Source: Colwellia sp. E2M01
GTDB taxonomy: Bacteria > Pseudomonadota > Gammaproteobacteria > Enterobacterales > Alteromonadaceae
Direction of reading: 5' to 3'
Assembly: GCF_018860585.1 (NCBI RefSeq)
Contig: NZ_JAHKPR010000044.1
Location: 1-33,828, forward strand
DNA: 33,828 nucleotides
The stretch's first letter is position 1. Every line of letters begins with the position of its first letter. The notes beneath the pieces are model-generated. The model had not been told where the DNA came from. It ran no database searches and was given only the letters and a program-made list of their open reading frames with translations. This document shows, in pieces, positions 16,286 through 24,074 of the stretch. The translations under genes and the position numbers were made by a program.

Positions 16286-16873
16286 TTACTTTAATGAGCC
16301 TATTGCTTGAATTACCGCCCCAAGACCGTTGTGGTGACTACCTTCATGCACTTCTCGCTCTATTGCTTGAAGGTGAGTGAAGGTAAAGTTAGGCAGTTCC
16401 TCTAATAATATTTCTTTTGAAATCATCATAGAAGCTACTGGCGGTCCACCTGTTTTATAACTTAACTGTTCAGGCCGATAGCCTTCTAACAATAAAACGC
16501 CTGCAGGTTTAATTGCCCGCTCTATTCGTGCGTATAATTTTTTTCTGACTTGTGGTGGTAAATGACAATATATTGAGACAATACCATCCCATTTACATTC
16601 ACCCAGATCAAACTCTTCTAAATCGGCACAGATGGTTTCAATCATTACGCCGTTAGTTTTCGCAAGTTTTTCCGCTTTTTCAAGTCCAACACTTGATATG
16701 TCTACGGCTGTTACTGTGTAGCCTAGTTTAGCCAGAAATACTGCATTTCGGCCTTCACCTTCAGCAAGTAATAGAATCTTTCCTTTAGGTAATGAATCAT
16801 AGTGATTCCTCAGGAAATCATTTGGCGACTTGCCATAAATATACTCGTCTGTATCGTACTTTTCATCCCACAT
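16286..16873 (-). CDS. Class I SAM-dependent methyltransferase, TehB-like
   Basis: A cytoplasmic methyltransferase of 195 aa. It opens with MWDEKYDTDEYIYGKSPNDFL, typical of a TehB/thiol methyltransferase-like group. Motif I is LLLAEGEGRN at 34-43, followed by AVDIS with the acidic SAM-binding Asp58; motif IV is WDGIVSIYCHLPP. The frame extends 18 codons upstream to an ATG at 16927, but AAAGG lies 8 bases before the ATG at 16873 and homologues begin MWDE, so I use that start. The substrate is unknown. A hairpin (AGGCGA...TCGCCT, about 16967-16993) separates it from the small membrane protein gene. Confidence 0.88.
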   Translation of the reverse strand: MWDEKYDTDEYIYGKSPNDFLRNHYDSLPKGKILLLAEGEGRNAVFLAKLGYTVTAVDISSVGLEKAEKLAKTNGVMIETICADLEEFDLGECKWDGIVSIYCHLPPQVRKKLYARIERAIKPAGVLLLEGYRPEQLSYKTGGPPVASMMISKEILLEELPNFTFTHLQAIEREVHEGSHHNGLGAVIQAIGSLK

Positions 16874-17024
16874 AATAAAACCTTTAGTTATTAATGTATC
16901 ATTAACAGTGGCAGTTAACGCTTTCAATTTGGATAGTCAGAATAATGATTGTTGAAAGGTTGAAAGGCGAAAAACAGTAATTGTTTCTCGCCTCCAAATT
17001 GGTATAGATTACTTTGTTAATGAA

Positions 17025-17186
17025 CTATTTTTTGGTAATTAACCATAGCGCGTGAATAACACCTGGAACATAAAAGATAAAACACAATATAATATTAATT
17101 ATCAAATCTTTACCTGCACCATTTTTTAGAAAAACAGCAATTGGCGGTAACAAAATAGCTAATATAATGAGTAGTAATTTATTCAT
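17025..17186 (-). CDS. YqaE/Pmp3 family membrane protein (53 aa)
   Basis: A small gene: the ATG at 17186 with GGAG seven bases upstream reads MNKLLLIILAILLPPIAVFL, then KNGAGKDLIINIILCFIFYV, then PGVIHALWLITKK and stop. This is the Pmp3/UPF0057 layout: two transmembrane helices, LLPPIAVFL in the first, and PGVIHALW near the end. Family members are stress-linked proteolipids that affect membrane potential or salt and cold tolerance; the exact action is unclear. It is flanked on the same strand by the methyltransferase and the 145-aa secreted protein, with separate leader regions. Confidence 0.93.
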   Translation of the reverse strand: MNKLLLIILAILLPPIAVFLKNGAGKDLIINIILCFIFYVPGVIHALWLITKK

Positions 17187-17287
17187 AATATTTCTCCAAA
17201 ATATATAATATTTGCATAACCCTCACGTTTATCATGAAGAAAATGAAGGGTTATTTAAAATAAGCATGGCACGAGTAAAAACGTTAG

Positions 17288-17725
17288 TTATTTTTTATCA
17301 ATCTTAACAACATCACCAACAAGAGTGACTCCTGCCATTATTGCACCAGCACCACATTTAAATGTGGTCTTATTTGAAGTTAAGTTACCTTTGTAATTGG
17401 AGCGTATATTTATAACCGCATTACCACCTTCTTTAATGGCACGTTGTCGAAAAGTTTTCATTGCCGAAGCGAAGGCCCACTGGCAAGCTTCTTTATCGCT
17501 CTTTGCAAAAGCATTGGTTTTTTTATTACTCTGAAATTCGCCAAATGATTCAATAACCTTACTGTGTTTTTGATCGGCAAAGTAAAAATCTACGCCTTCG
17601 CCAACTGCCGATGATATCTTATTAATTGACATTGCTTCATCTACTGAATAATCAGCAATATCATCACGTGCCATAGAAGTCATTGAAGTGCTTGCTAAAA
17701 GTATAAATAGTAAAGATTTATTCAT
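17288..17725 (-). CDS. Small secreted protein, often mislabelled excinuclease ATPase subunit
   Basis: The 145-aa product has a signal peptide (residues 1-19, ending SMA) and a conserved domain with FGEFQSNKKTNAFAKSDKEA, CQWAFASAMKTF, EGGNAVINIRSNYKGN and FKCGAGAIMAGVTLVG. Two cysteines (81 and 124) could form a periplasmic disulfide. Homologues in Pseudomonas and marine bacteria, as I recall, are annotated as excinuclease subunits, which the sequence does not support: there is no Walker motif. Function unknown. AAGGAAG five bases before the ATG supports the start. Next to the Pmp3 gene on the same strand with a 101-bp gap. Confidence 0.85.
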   Translation of the reverse strand: MNKSLLFILLASTSMTSMARDDIADYSVDEAMSINKISSAVGEGVDFYFADQKHSKVIESFGEFQSNKKTNAFAKSDKEACQWAFASAMKTFRQRAIKEGGNAVINIRSNYKGNLTSNKTTFKCGAGAIMAGVTLVGDVVKIDKK

Positions 17726-17983
17726 GATTACTTCCTTTAAATATATTGTAAAATGATAGCCAAATTAAGAATTAACTGAAATACAGATAAAGCCAATTGT
17801 ATTAATTCTTCTTTTCATTGTTTTATAGGGGCTGATTAAGTTGATAAAGTATTGTCCTTCTAGGGTTAACACTTTTAATTAAACTTATCAGTAAATAATT
17901 TATATCTTTACTATTTGTTATTCAATGAATTTTGGCCATTAGTTTGGCTCTCGTTAGAAAGCTTCTTTAAACCGCTTGAATCA
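17726..17983. other. Intergenic stretch without gene
   Basis: AT-rich divergent region between the secreted protein and murB. In E. coli a 5S rRNA gene precedes murB; I see no rRNA or tRNA here. An imperfect inverted repeat (CTGATTAAGTT near 17831 against AACTTATCAG near 17884) is the only structure noticed. Confidence 0.45.
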
Positions 17984-18012
17984 TTGGTGTTAAGCGTATT
18001 TTTAAGTACAAT
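17984..18012 (+). promoter_or_regulatory. Candidate sigma-70 promoter of murB-birA-coaX
   Basis: TTGGTG (17984-17989) and TACAAT (18007-18012) are separated by 17 bp. The predicted start near 18019 is about 20 bp before the murB ATG. Based on consensus match only. Confidence 0.5.
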
Positions 18013-18041
18013 GCTTTACCATAAGTTTTCTTTCACATTTC

Positions 18042-19112
18042 ATGCTGATGGCTATGCAATCAATTCAAAATTACGCGCTACAAAGCAATAACAGTTTCAA
18101 TATTAAAACGAGTTGTTCGCATATTTATTTCCCCAGTAATTTAGCAGAATTACAACAATTGCCTGATTTAACTGTTGAGCCTTTTTATATTCTCGGTGAA
18201 GGCAGTAATACTTTATTTGTGGAAGAAAGTGCGCCTATTATTATTCAGCCAAAATTTCATGGTATTACTGTTGAAGAGCAAGCAGAGTACTACCTTGTTA
18301 CCGTGGGAGCAGCTGAAAATTGGCATGAATTGGTGTGTTTTTGCTTAACCAAAGGTATTAATGGACTCGAAAATTTAGCGTTAATTCCTGGTAGCGTTGG
18401 TGCTGCACCCGTGCAAAATATTGGCGCTTATGGTGTTGAGTTTGCAGACTTTTGTGAAGAAGTTCAGTGGTTTGAGTTTGCCAGTAAAACTTTACACGCA
18501 TTAACAAAAAAAGACTGCGACTTTGCTTATCGAGACAGTATTTTTAAACAGTCTCATTACAATAAAGGTTTGATTACCCAAGTTACTTTTAAATTTCCTA
18601 AAGCTTGGCAGCCTAATTTATCTTATGCGGGATTAGATACTTTATCGGTTGCAAGTACAGCGACAGAGGTAATGAATCAAGTTATTGCTTTGCGCAGCAG
18701 TAAATTGCCTGATCCGAAAGTATTAGCCAATGCCGGTAGCTTTTTTAAAAACCCGGTGGTGAGCGTTGAAGAATTCATAACGATACAAGCTAAGTTTGAA
18801 AATATTCCTCATTACCCGCAAGCAAACGGTGAAATTAAATTAGCCGCAGGCTGGTTAATTGACCAAGCTGGTTTAAAAGGTTTTCGGCATGACAATGTTG
18901 GTGTTCATCAACAGCAAGCCTTGGTGCTGGTAAATTACGGTAGTGATTTTGGCGCTGACATTATAAGTTTAGCTAAGTATGTTCAGCGAGTTGTCGTTGA
19001 AAAGTTCTCTGTGACTTTAATCCCAGAAGTACGCATGATCAGCCACCTTGGCGAGCAGGCATTTACAGCATTAAATGACACGCACCCAATCGGAAAGTTA
19101 AGCCATGACTAA
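18042..19112 (+). CDS. murB: UDP-N-acetylenolpyruvoylglucosamine reductase
   Basis: MurB reduces UDP-GlcNAc-enolpyruvate to UDP-MurNAc with NADPH and FAD in cytoplasmic peptidoglycan precursor synthesis. The 356-aa E. coli-type (class I) protein shows the FAD-binding LGEGSN at 51-56 and [19 protein letters not shown] at 110-128. It also has YRDSIFK (163-169), the proton donor Ser233 in AGSFFKNP, and Glu329 in PEVR. Three ATGs (18042, 18048, 18054) compete for the start and none has a good ribosome-binding site; the first is used. The 3' end overlaps birA by 8 bp, so the order murB-birA matches E. coli. Confidence 0.96.
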   Translation: MLMAMQSIQNYALQSNNSFNIKTSCSHIYFPSNLAELQQLPDLTVEPFYILGEGSNTLFVEESAPIIIQPKFHGITVEEQAEYYLVTVGAAENWHELVCFCLTKGINGLENLALIPGSVGAAPVQNIGAYGVEFADFCEEVQWFEFASKTLHALTKKDCDFAYRDSIFKQSHYNKGLITQVTFKFPKAWQPNLSYAGLDTLSVASTATEVMNQVIALRSSKLPDPKVLANAGSFFKNPVVSVEEFITIQAKFENIPHYPQANGEIKLAAGWLIDQAGLKGFRHDNVGVHQQQALVLVNYGSDFGADIISLAKYVQRVVVEKFSVTLIPEVRMISHLGEQAFTALNDTHPIGKLSHD

Positions 19113-20082
19113 AACAGTAAAAGAGCACTTAATTAAGTCATTAGCAGGCGGCGATTTTGTGTCAGGACAGTTACTTGGCGAGCAATTAAATATTAGCCGC
19201 ACGGCAATTGCCAAACATATAAAAGCGTTAAGTGATATCGGTTTAGATATTTTTAGTGTTACCGGTAAAGGTTATAAGCTGGCGCAGCCATTACAGTTGT
19301 TAGAAAAAGATAAAATTATTAGCTTATTAGATCCAACAAATGAAAAGCCGTTACTTGAAGTGCATAGCATCATTGATTCAACCAATGATTACTTAATGCG
19401 CCGCTTACCGAATCAAGTCACTACTGGGCAAGTGTGTTTAGCTGAATACCAAAGTGCTGGTCGAGGCCGCCGTGGCAGACAATGGATATCGCCTTTTGGC
19501 TCGCAAATTTATCTTTCAATGTATTGGTATTTAGAGCAAGGTTTATCAGCGGCTATGGGCTTGAGTCTAGTTACTGCATTAGCGGTGAGCGATGCGGTTA
19601 AAGCGCATAGTGGCGTACAAGTTCAGCTTAAATGGCCAAACGATATTTATCTTGATGGCGTAAAACTCGCCGGAATACTCATTGACCTTGATGGTCAGGC
19701 ATTAGAGCCAAGCCATTGTGTTATCGGTATAGGATTAAATTTACACATGCCTGAAGATGTAGGTAAATTGATCGAACAAAACTGGACTGATCTACAATCA
19801 CATAGCGCAGTTAAAGTTGATAGAAATGAGCTTAGCGCGCAACTGATTAATAGTTTACAGCAACGGTTACAGCAATATCAGCACGTAGGCTTATCTTCAA
19901 TGTTAGATGAGTGGCACCTTCATGACGCCTTTTTAAATCAACGGGTTAAACTTATTACGGGAGAGCGAATTACCCAAGGAATTTGCCGTGGAGTTAATAA
20001 TCAAGGTGCATTGTTGTTAGAAGTTAACGGTGTAGTTAAGCCAGTTTATGGTGGTGAAGTAAGCCTTAGGATTGATGCATGA
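19105..20082 (+). CDS. birA: Bifunctional biotin--protein ligase / biotin operon repressor
   Basis: BirA activates biotin to biotinyl-AMP, attaches it to the biotin carboxyl carrier protein, and as a dimer represses the bio operon. The 325-aa protein has an N-terminal winged helix (about 5-62, with [20 protein letters not shown]). The central ligase domain carries the biotinyl-AMP loop [11 protein letters not shown] at 117-127 and [17 protein letters not shown] at 176-192. The C-terminal SH3-like domain includes [14 protein letters not shown]. It overlaps murB by 8 bp and coaX by 4 bp. Presence of the DNA-binding domain means it is the repressor form. Confidence 0.96.
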   Translation: MTKTVKEHLIKSLAGGDFVSGQLLGEQLNISRTAIAKHIKALSDIGLDIFSVTGKGYKLAQPLQLLEKDKIISLLDPTNEKPLLEVHSIIDSTNDYLMRRLPNQVTTGQVCLAEYQSAGRGRRGRQWISPFGSQIYLSMYWYLEQGLSAAMGLSLVTALAVSDAVKAHSGVQVQLKWPNDIYLDGVKLAGILIDLDGQALEPSHCVIGIGLNLHMPEDVGKLIEQNWTDLQSHSAVKVDRNELSAQLINSLQQRLQQYQHVGLSSMLDEWHLHDAFLNQRVKLITGERITQGICRGVNNQGALLLEVNGVVKPVYGGEVSLRIDA

Positions 20083-20879
20083 TCTACCTAATTGATATTG
20101 GCAATAGTCGCACTAAATATGTTCATTGTGAAAACGATAAATTATCGGCAATCACCCAGTTAAGTAATGACGATTTTTCTATGGACTATTTTGTGGAGAG
20201 TTTTAGCCAAGCCACGCAAATTATTGTTGCCAATGTTGCGAGTGCTAATTTAACTAAAACATTAAAAGCATGGTGTGATACGCAAGGTATTAGTTATAGC
20301 CAAGTACACAGTGAACAACAGAAAAACAACTTGAAATCAGCTTATCAAGAGCCGACTAAACTTGGTATTGATCGCTGGTTAGCATTAGTTGCGGCAAGCC
20401 AACTTTATCCACAAAAAAATGTACTCATTATTGATGCAGGTACAGCAACAACTATCGATTTTTTAGAAAAAAGTGGTCAACACCAAGGCGGTTGGATATT
20501 GGCGGGTATTGATACTCTTCGCACTAGCTTGTTAAGTAATAGCACGTTAGTAACCGCAGAAGAATACGCCAGTGCTGATATAAGCTTTGGGAAAAATACC
20601 AGTGACAATGTTCACAATGCTTGTTGGAGCGCAACTTTAGGTATGATCCAGCAAGGTATTAACCAAGTAATAATACAAGCGAAATTAGATGTTATCATTT
20701 TAACTGGTGGTAACGGTTTAGCGTTAACTGAACTATTATTAACTGATAAGCAGCAGCTAACGCAAAGTCAAAATGAAGATGATTATGGCAACGCTATTAA
20801 CAATAAAAATGCCCTAGCCAACGAAATATACTTTATCGATAACTTCATTTTTTATGGCTTACAAGCTTATTGCAAATAA
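20079..20879 (+). CDS. coaX: Type III pantothenate kinase
   Basis: CoaX phosphorylates pantothenate, the first step of coenzyme A synthesis; this type is not feedback-inhibited by CoA and needs a monovalent cation. The 266-aa ASKHA-fold protein has the phosphate-1 motif DIGNSRTKY at 6-14, the substrate motif GIDRWLALVAA at 96-106, the catalytic DAGTATTID at 119-127 and GGWILAGI at 137-144. Its ATG overlaps the birA stop (ATGA). E. coli has the unrelated coaA gene at the same place after birA, so this is a non-homologous replacement in a conserved slot. Confidence 0.95.
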   Translation: MIYLIDIGNSRTKYVHCENDKLSAITQLSNDDFSMDYFVESFSQATQIIVANVASANLTKTLKAWCDTQGISYSQVHSEQQKNNLKSAYQEPTKLGIDRWLALVAASQLYPQKNVLIIDAGTATTIDFLEKSGQHQGGWILAGIDTLRTSLLSNSTLVTAEEYASADISFGKNTSDNVHNACWSATLGMIQQGINQVIIQAKLDVIILTGGNGLALTELLLTDKQQLTQSQNEDDYGNAINNKNALANEIYFIDNFIFYGLQAYCK

Positions 20880-20947
20880 GCCATATTATTTACAAAGAAT
20901 TTAGATATTTATCATTAAAAGAATTACACATTCAGGAGTCTTAGAAT

Positions 20948-21673
20948 ATGAAAGCAGGAATAATTGGCGCAATGGAGCCAGAAGTAGCTATTTTAAAAGC
21001 TAAATTAACCGATGCTACTAGTACGGAACATGCAGGTTATACCTTTCATCAAGGTGAGTTAGACGGCTCTGAAGTGGTTATTGTTCAATCAGGCATTGGT
21101 AAAGTTGCTGCAGCATTAGCAACGGCTATTATAATAGACCGCTTTGCTGTTGATTACGTAGTAAATACCGGCTCTGCAGGTGGTTTTGATGCGTCATTAA
21201 AAGTAGGCGATATTGTCGTAAGCTCAGAAGTTCGTTATCACGATGTTGACTTAACGGCTTTTGGTTACGAAGTAGGTCAATTGCCAGCTAACCCTGTGGC
21301 ATTTATGCCTCATGCAGATTTGGTAGCAGCAGCTAAAGCAGGTATTGCACAATTATCTACAGACAAAGACGTAACAGCTATCACAGGATTAATTACCACA
21401 GGTGATACTTTTATGACCAAAGAAGAAGACGTAGCTAAAGCACGTAATAACTTCCCAACTATGGCAGCCGTTGAAATGGAAGGTGCTGCTATTGCGCAGG
21501 CATGTTTACAGCTTAAAACACCGTTTGTTATTATTCGTTCGCTGTCTGATATTGCGGGTAAAGAATCCCCTCATACTTTTGAAGAATACTTAGAAACCGC
21601 CTCAGTAAATTCATCACAATTAGTGTTAAACATGTTAGCACAACTTAAAGGTAAGGCGCTTTCGCAAAGCTAA
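20948..21673 (+). CDS. mtnN: 5'-methylthioadenosine/S-adenosylhomocysteine nucleosidase
   Basis: MtnN (Pfs) hydrolyses the glycosidic bond of methylthioadenosine, S-adenosylhomocysteine and 5'-deoxyadenosine, which removes inhibitors of SAM enzymes and feeds methionine salvage and autoinducer-2 precursor. The 241-aa sequence has the expected catalytic residues Glu12 (GAMEPE), Glu178 in AVEMEGAA and Asp201 in SLSDIA, with the same 23-residue spacing as E. coli Glu174/Asp197. A CAGGAG ribosome-binding site lies 8 bases before the ATG. It leads a rightward group with a CbiB/AmpE-like gene and a TRIC gene. Confidence 0.96.
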   Translation: MKAGIIGAMEPEVAILKAKLTDATSTEHAGYTFHQGELDGSEVVIVQSGIGKVAAALATAIIIDRFAVDYVVNTGSAGGFDASLKVGDIVVSSEVRYHDVDLTAFGYEVGQLPANPVAFMPHADLVAAAKAGIAQLSTDKDVTAITGLITTGDTFMTKEEDVAKARNNFPTMAAVEMEGAAIAQACLQLKTPFVIIRSLSDIAGKESPHTFEEYLETASVNSSQLVLNMLAQLKGKALSQS

Positions 21674-21690
21674 TTTAGAGCCTAGGCGCT

Positions 21691-21742
21691 AGTCCCTAAA
21701 ACCTAGGTCTCGTATCTAATATTTAGTCCTAGGTTTTAGACT
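21691..21742. repeat. Long hairpin between mtnN and the CbiB-like gene
   Basis: CTAAAACCTAGG (21696-21707) pairs perfectly with CCTAGGTTTTAG (21728-21739). AGTC/GACT extends the stem beyond a 1-base bulge. A third CCTAGG lies at 21681-21686, so the arm also exists as a partial direct repeat. No T run follows; it may be an mRNA processing or attenuation structure within a transcription unit. Confidence 0.7.
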
Positions 21743-21762
21743 AACAATGAAAAGGATATTTA

Positions 21763-22824
21763 ATGATCGAGTTTTCAGAATTAACAGCTTTCACATATCA
21801 CGTAGTGATTCTCGTGACTGTGTTGATCATTAAATTTATAGCTAGCCATTTTGTTGTGCATGAGCCATTACGTTACTTTCAATTTTACTGCATGCAGCTC
21901 AGTAAAAAAGTGAACAATCGTAATAACAGTAACGCGCAGCAGATTATTGCTGGGTTGTTAGCGTTATTAATTACTTTAATACCCCTTGTCATTATTTTGT
22001 GGTTATTCGCTGAATTTGTTGAAGTGGATTATATTTGGCAAGGGTTATTGTTGTATTGTTCCCTCGGTAGTTTACATTTAGGGCAATTCAATAAAGATAT
22101 AGCACAAGCGCTAGCATCAAAACAAAAACATTTAGCCAAACAAACGTTAAAACCATTAGTGTTAAGAGAAACTGCAACGCTTTCTATTGTTGGCCTGAGT
22201 AAAGCGGCAATTGAAATGCAATTATTACGTAGTATGCAGCAGATTTATGTTGTAAGTTTTATATTTATTGTCGCGGGACCGCTGGCGGCTTTGAGTTATC
22301 GATTAATATTAGAAATGCATTACTGCTGGAATACTAAGCTCATTAGCTTTAAATACTTTGGTTTTTACAGTCAATTCTTTAGTCAAATATTACAGTGGAT
22401 ACCGAATAGGGTAATGACGTTAATGTTACTTCTTGGCTGTTTAGGGCAAGGTAGCTTCAACTTTTGGCGCTCAACCAAGCAACACTTTTTTGCTCTCAAT
22501 AATAACTTTATCATTGCTGTTCACGCACTTTCACTGTCAATAAGATTGGGGGGTGTGGCGATTTATTTGCAAGAAACGTCTAATGCAGATCTCGATGATA
22601 AAGCTAATCCAGAGCAAAATAGTAAGCATGATGAACAGGCTTTAATAGCCGTTACCGAAGCTGAGAAATTACGTAAACCAGCCTTTAACGATACAAGTAA
22701 TCAACCTATGCCAATCGATATGATCAAAGCGACAAGTAAGGTTAACTTCGCGATATATGGCAGCTTATTTTTACTGGTATTGTTGGCGGTAGCTTGGCAG
22801 TATCTAAGTCATTTAACTCGGTAG
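21763..22824 (+). CDS. CbiB/CobD/AmpE-like integral membrane protein
   Basis: The 353-aa protein has hydrophobic segments at about 10-30, 62-88, 160-185, 215-232, 245-265 and 330-347. Local similarity to the CbiB/AmpE superfamily is seen in ETATLSIVGLSKAAIEMQ followed by VAGPLAALSYRLILEM. True CbiB (adenosylcobinamide-phosphate synthase) has an acidic/Asn active-site pattern after the IE; here it reads LLRSMQQIYV, so enzymatic activity is doubtful. The long loop at 270-320 is acidic and Lys-rich and looks disordered. AAAGGA seven bases before the ATG supports the start. The neighbouring mtnN and TRIC genes match a conserved gammaproteobacterial cluster that often includes btuF, suggesting a link with corrinoids. 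Annotation as cobalamin synthesis should be treated with caution. Confidence 0.75.
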   Translation: MIEFSELTAFTYHVVILVTVLIIKFIASHFVVHEPLRYFQFYCMQLSKKVNNRNNSNAQQIIAGLLALLITLIPLVIILWLFAEFVEVDYIWQGLLLYCSLGSLHLGQFNKDIAQALASKQKHLAKQTLKPLVLRETATLSIVGLSKAAIEMQLLRSMQQIYVVSFIFIVAGPLAALSYRLILEMHYCWNTKLISFKYFGFYSQFFSQILQWIPNRVMTLMLLLGCLGQGSFNFWRSTKQHFFALNNNFIIAVHALSLSIRLGGVAIYLQETSNADLDDKANPEQNSKHDEQALIAVTEAEKLRKPAFNDTSNQPMPIDMIKATSKVNFAIYGSLFLLVLLAVAWQYLSHLTR

Positions 22825-22880
22825 TGTATTCGTTTTTATTACATATCACCTTTTTACTCTTGTTATAAAGCAGCTATTTT

Positions 22881-23534
22881 ATGTATGAGTTATTATTTTA
22901 TTTAGATATTTTTGGTGTCATCGTTTTTGCTTTGTCTGGTGCGTTAATGGCTGGACGTTATCAGCTTGATCCCTTCGGAGTGGTGGTACTGGCGTCAGTA
23001 ACAGCCGTTGGTGGCGGTACTATTCGTGATGTTATTTTACAAACACCAGTATTTTGGGTAGAAAAACCTTATTACCTCTATGTTATTTTGGCAACAGCGC
23101 TGTTAACCATTGTTTTAATTAGTAAACCTAAGCGTATCCCTAAACGCTTTTTACTTATTTCTGACGCTTTGGGGTTGGCATTATTTGCGGTGGTTGGTAC
23201 TCAAAAAGCGCTTTATTTAGGCGCGCCGATCTCAGTTTCTATCGTATTGGGCACTATTACAGCGGTTGCAGGAGGTATGATCCGTGATGTGTTGTGTAAT
23301 GTAATTCCAATGATTTTACGCGAAGAAATATACGCGTTAGCAGCCATGCTAGGCGGTAGTTTATATGTGCTTTTGCATTGGCTTGGTTGGAGTGAGCCTT
23401 ATGCCATGTTAGTCGCTATAACATCAGCGTTAACCTTGCGTTTAGCGGCTATTTACTGGCACCTTTCTTTGCCTGCATTTCATTTAATCGACTTGCCGAG
23501 TCATGATTCTAGCAATCATGATTCGAAAGAGTAA
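22881..23534 (+). CDS. TRIC cation channel family protein (YadS/YicG, UPF0126)
   Basis: A 217-aa inner-membrane protein with about seven helices, built from two repeats. Each repeat has a glycine-rich kink: DPFGVVVLASVTAVGGGTIRD (31-51) and SVVLGTITAVAGGMIRDVL-like sequence near 118-138. The GGG/GGM-IRD signature defines the family, whose prokaryotic members form trimeric cation channels; the physiological ion is not known. The C-terminal tail is His/Ser-rich. In E. coli the homologue yadS is next to btuF and mtnN; here only mtnN and the CbiB-like gene are present. Confidence 0.92.
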   Translation: MYELLFYLDIFGVIVFALSGALMAGRYQLDPFGVVVLASVTAVGGGTIRDVILQTPVFWVEKPYYLYVILATALLTIVLISKPKRIPKRFLLISDALGLALFAVVGTQKALYLGAPISVSIVLGTITAVAGGMIRDVLCNVIPMILREEIYALAAMLGGSLYVLLHWLGWSEPYAMLVAITSALTLRLAAIYWHLSLPAFHLIDLPSHDSSNHDSKE

Positions 23535-23575
23535 TATCGCTCAAAATAAAAGCACTTCTATATCAAGTTAAATGA

Positions 23576-23875
23576 GATGCTGCCGAATCAGGCGTTGATT
23601 ATAGCCCTGAATCAACTGCTGAACGTATTGTTTCGTTTAGTACGCAGTTTTTAACTGCTTATCGGGAGCAAAACCCTGATATGACCGAAGAAGAATCATT
23701 AAGTAGCTTTATGGCAGTTATTGGTGGTGGTATTGAACAAGGTTTTGCTGAAGCTAAAGAAATTTTGGGTGGTTTAAATGTTTTAGAAGGAGATGTTTCT
23801 TCTAATATTGATAAAACTTACGAATTTGTGCAGTCAGGATTACAAGCTTTTATTGACTCTTTTAGCAAAGAATAA
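23576..23875 (+). pseudogene. 5'-truncated remnant of a DUF5610-type gene
   Basis: The frame is open from 23576 to the stop at 23875 (99 codons) but is preceded directly by an in-frame TGA, and no ATG occurs before 23681. The whole open stretch reads as the C-terminal part of a longer protein: DAAESGVDYSPESTAERIVS, then QFLTAYREQNPDMTEEESL, IGGGIEQGFAEAKEILGGLN and NIDKTYEFVQSGLQAFID. These are features I associate with the DUF5610 domain. The similarity begins well upstream of the 23681 ATG, so the 64-aa frame from that ATG is probably not a functional gene. The remnant lies between the TRIC gene and a MITE-like repeat, which suggests deletion or recombination removed its 5' part. Confidence 0.7.
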
Positions 23876-23890
23876 GCAGTAAAAGAGTAA

Positions 23891-23944
23891 TAGCAAGTTG
23901 ATTAAGTTCTTTCCCACTCACCGAAAATTAATCAAATTGGTATA
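23891..23944. mobile_element. MITE-like repeat with imperfect terminal inverted repeats
   Basis: The left end TAGCAAGTTGATTAA (23891-23905) and the right end TTAATCAAATTGGTA (23928-23942) are inverted copies matching at 13 of 15 bases. They enclose about 22 bp (GTTCTTTCCCACTCACCG...). The left 18 bases recur at the window end (33811-33828, 17 of 18 identical), and the right 12 bases CAAATTGGTATA recur at 16995-17006. No transposase is encoded, so it would be a non-autonomous dispersed element. Confidence 0.6.
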
Positions 23945-23953
23945 ACTCATAAA

Positions 23954-23983
23954 AGAACTCTATGCAGGTATTCATAGAGTTCT
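23954..23983 (-). terminator. Hairpin downstream of the plsC gene
   Basis: AGAACTCTATG (23954-23964) pairs perfectly with CATAGAGTTCT (23973-23983). On the minus strand it ends in CTTTTATG, a short T run, so it may terminate the rraB-plsC transcript about 90 bp after plsC. On the plus strand no T run follows. Confidence 0.45.
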
Positions 23984-24074
23984 GAGTATAAATAAAATTA
24001 AATCTGGAAAGTGTTTTAGCGATTTATAGTTAGTATGTAATGCGTTTAAAAATATTACATGTGACTGTTTTGGG

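Noticed and set aside
17726-18041. Possible 5S rRNA or tRNA before murB, as in E. coli
   Set aside because: No conserved rRNA sequence or cloverleaf could be found.
21763-22824. Adenosylcobinamide-phosphate synthase (CbiB) as a firm call
   Set aside because: Only the fold-level pattern is similar; the expected acidic/Asn active-site residues are not apparent.
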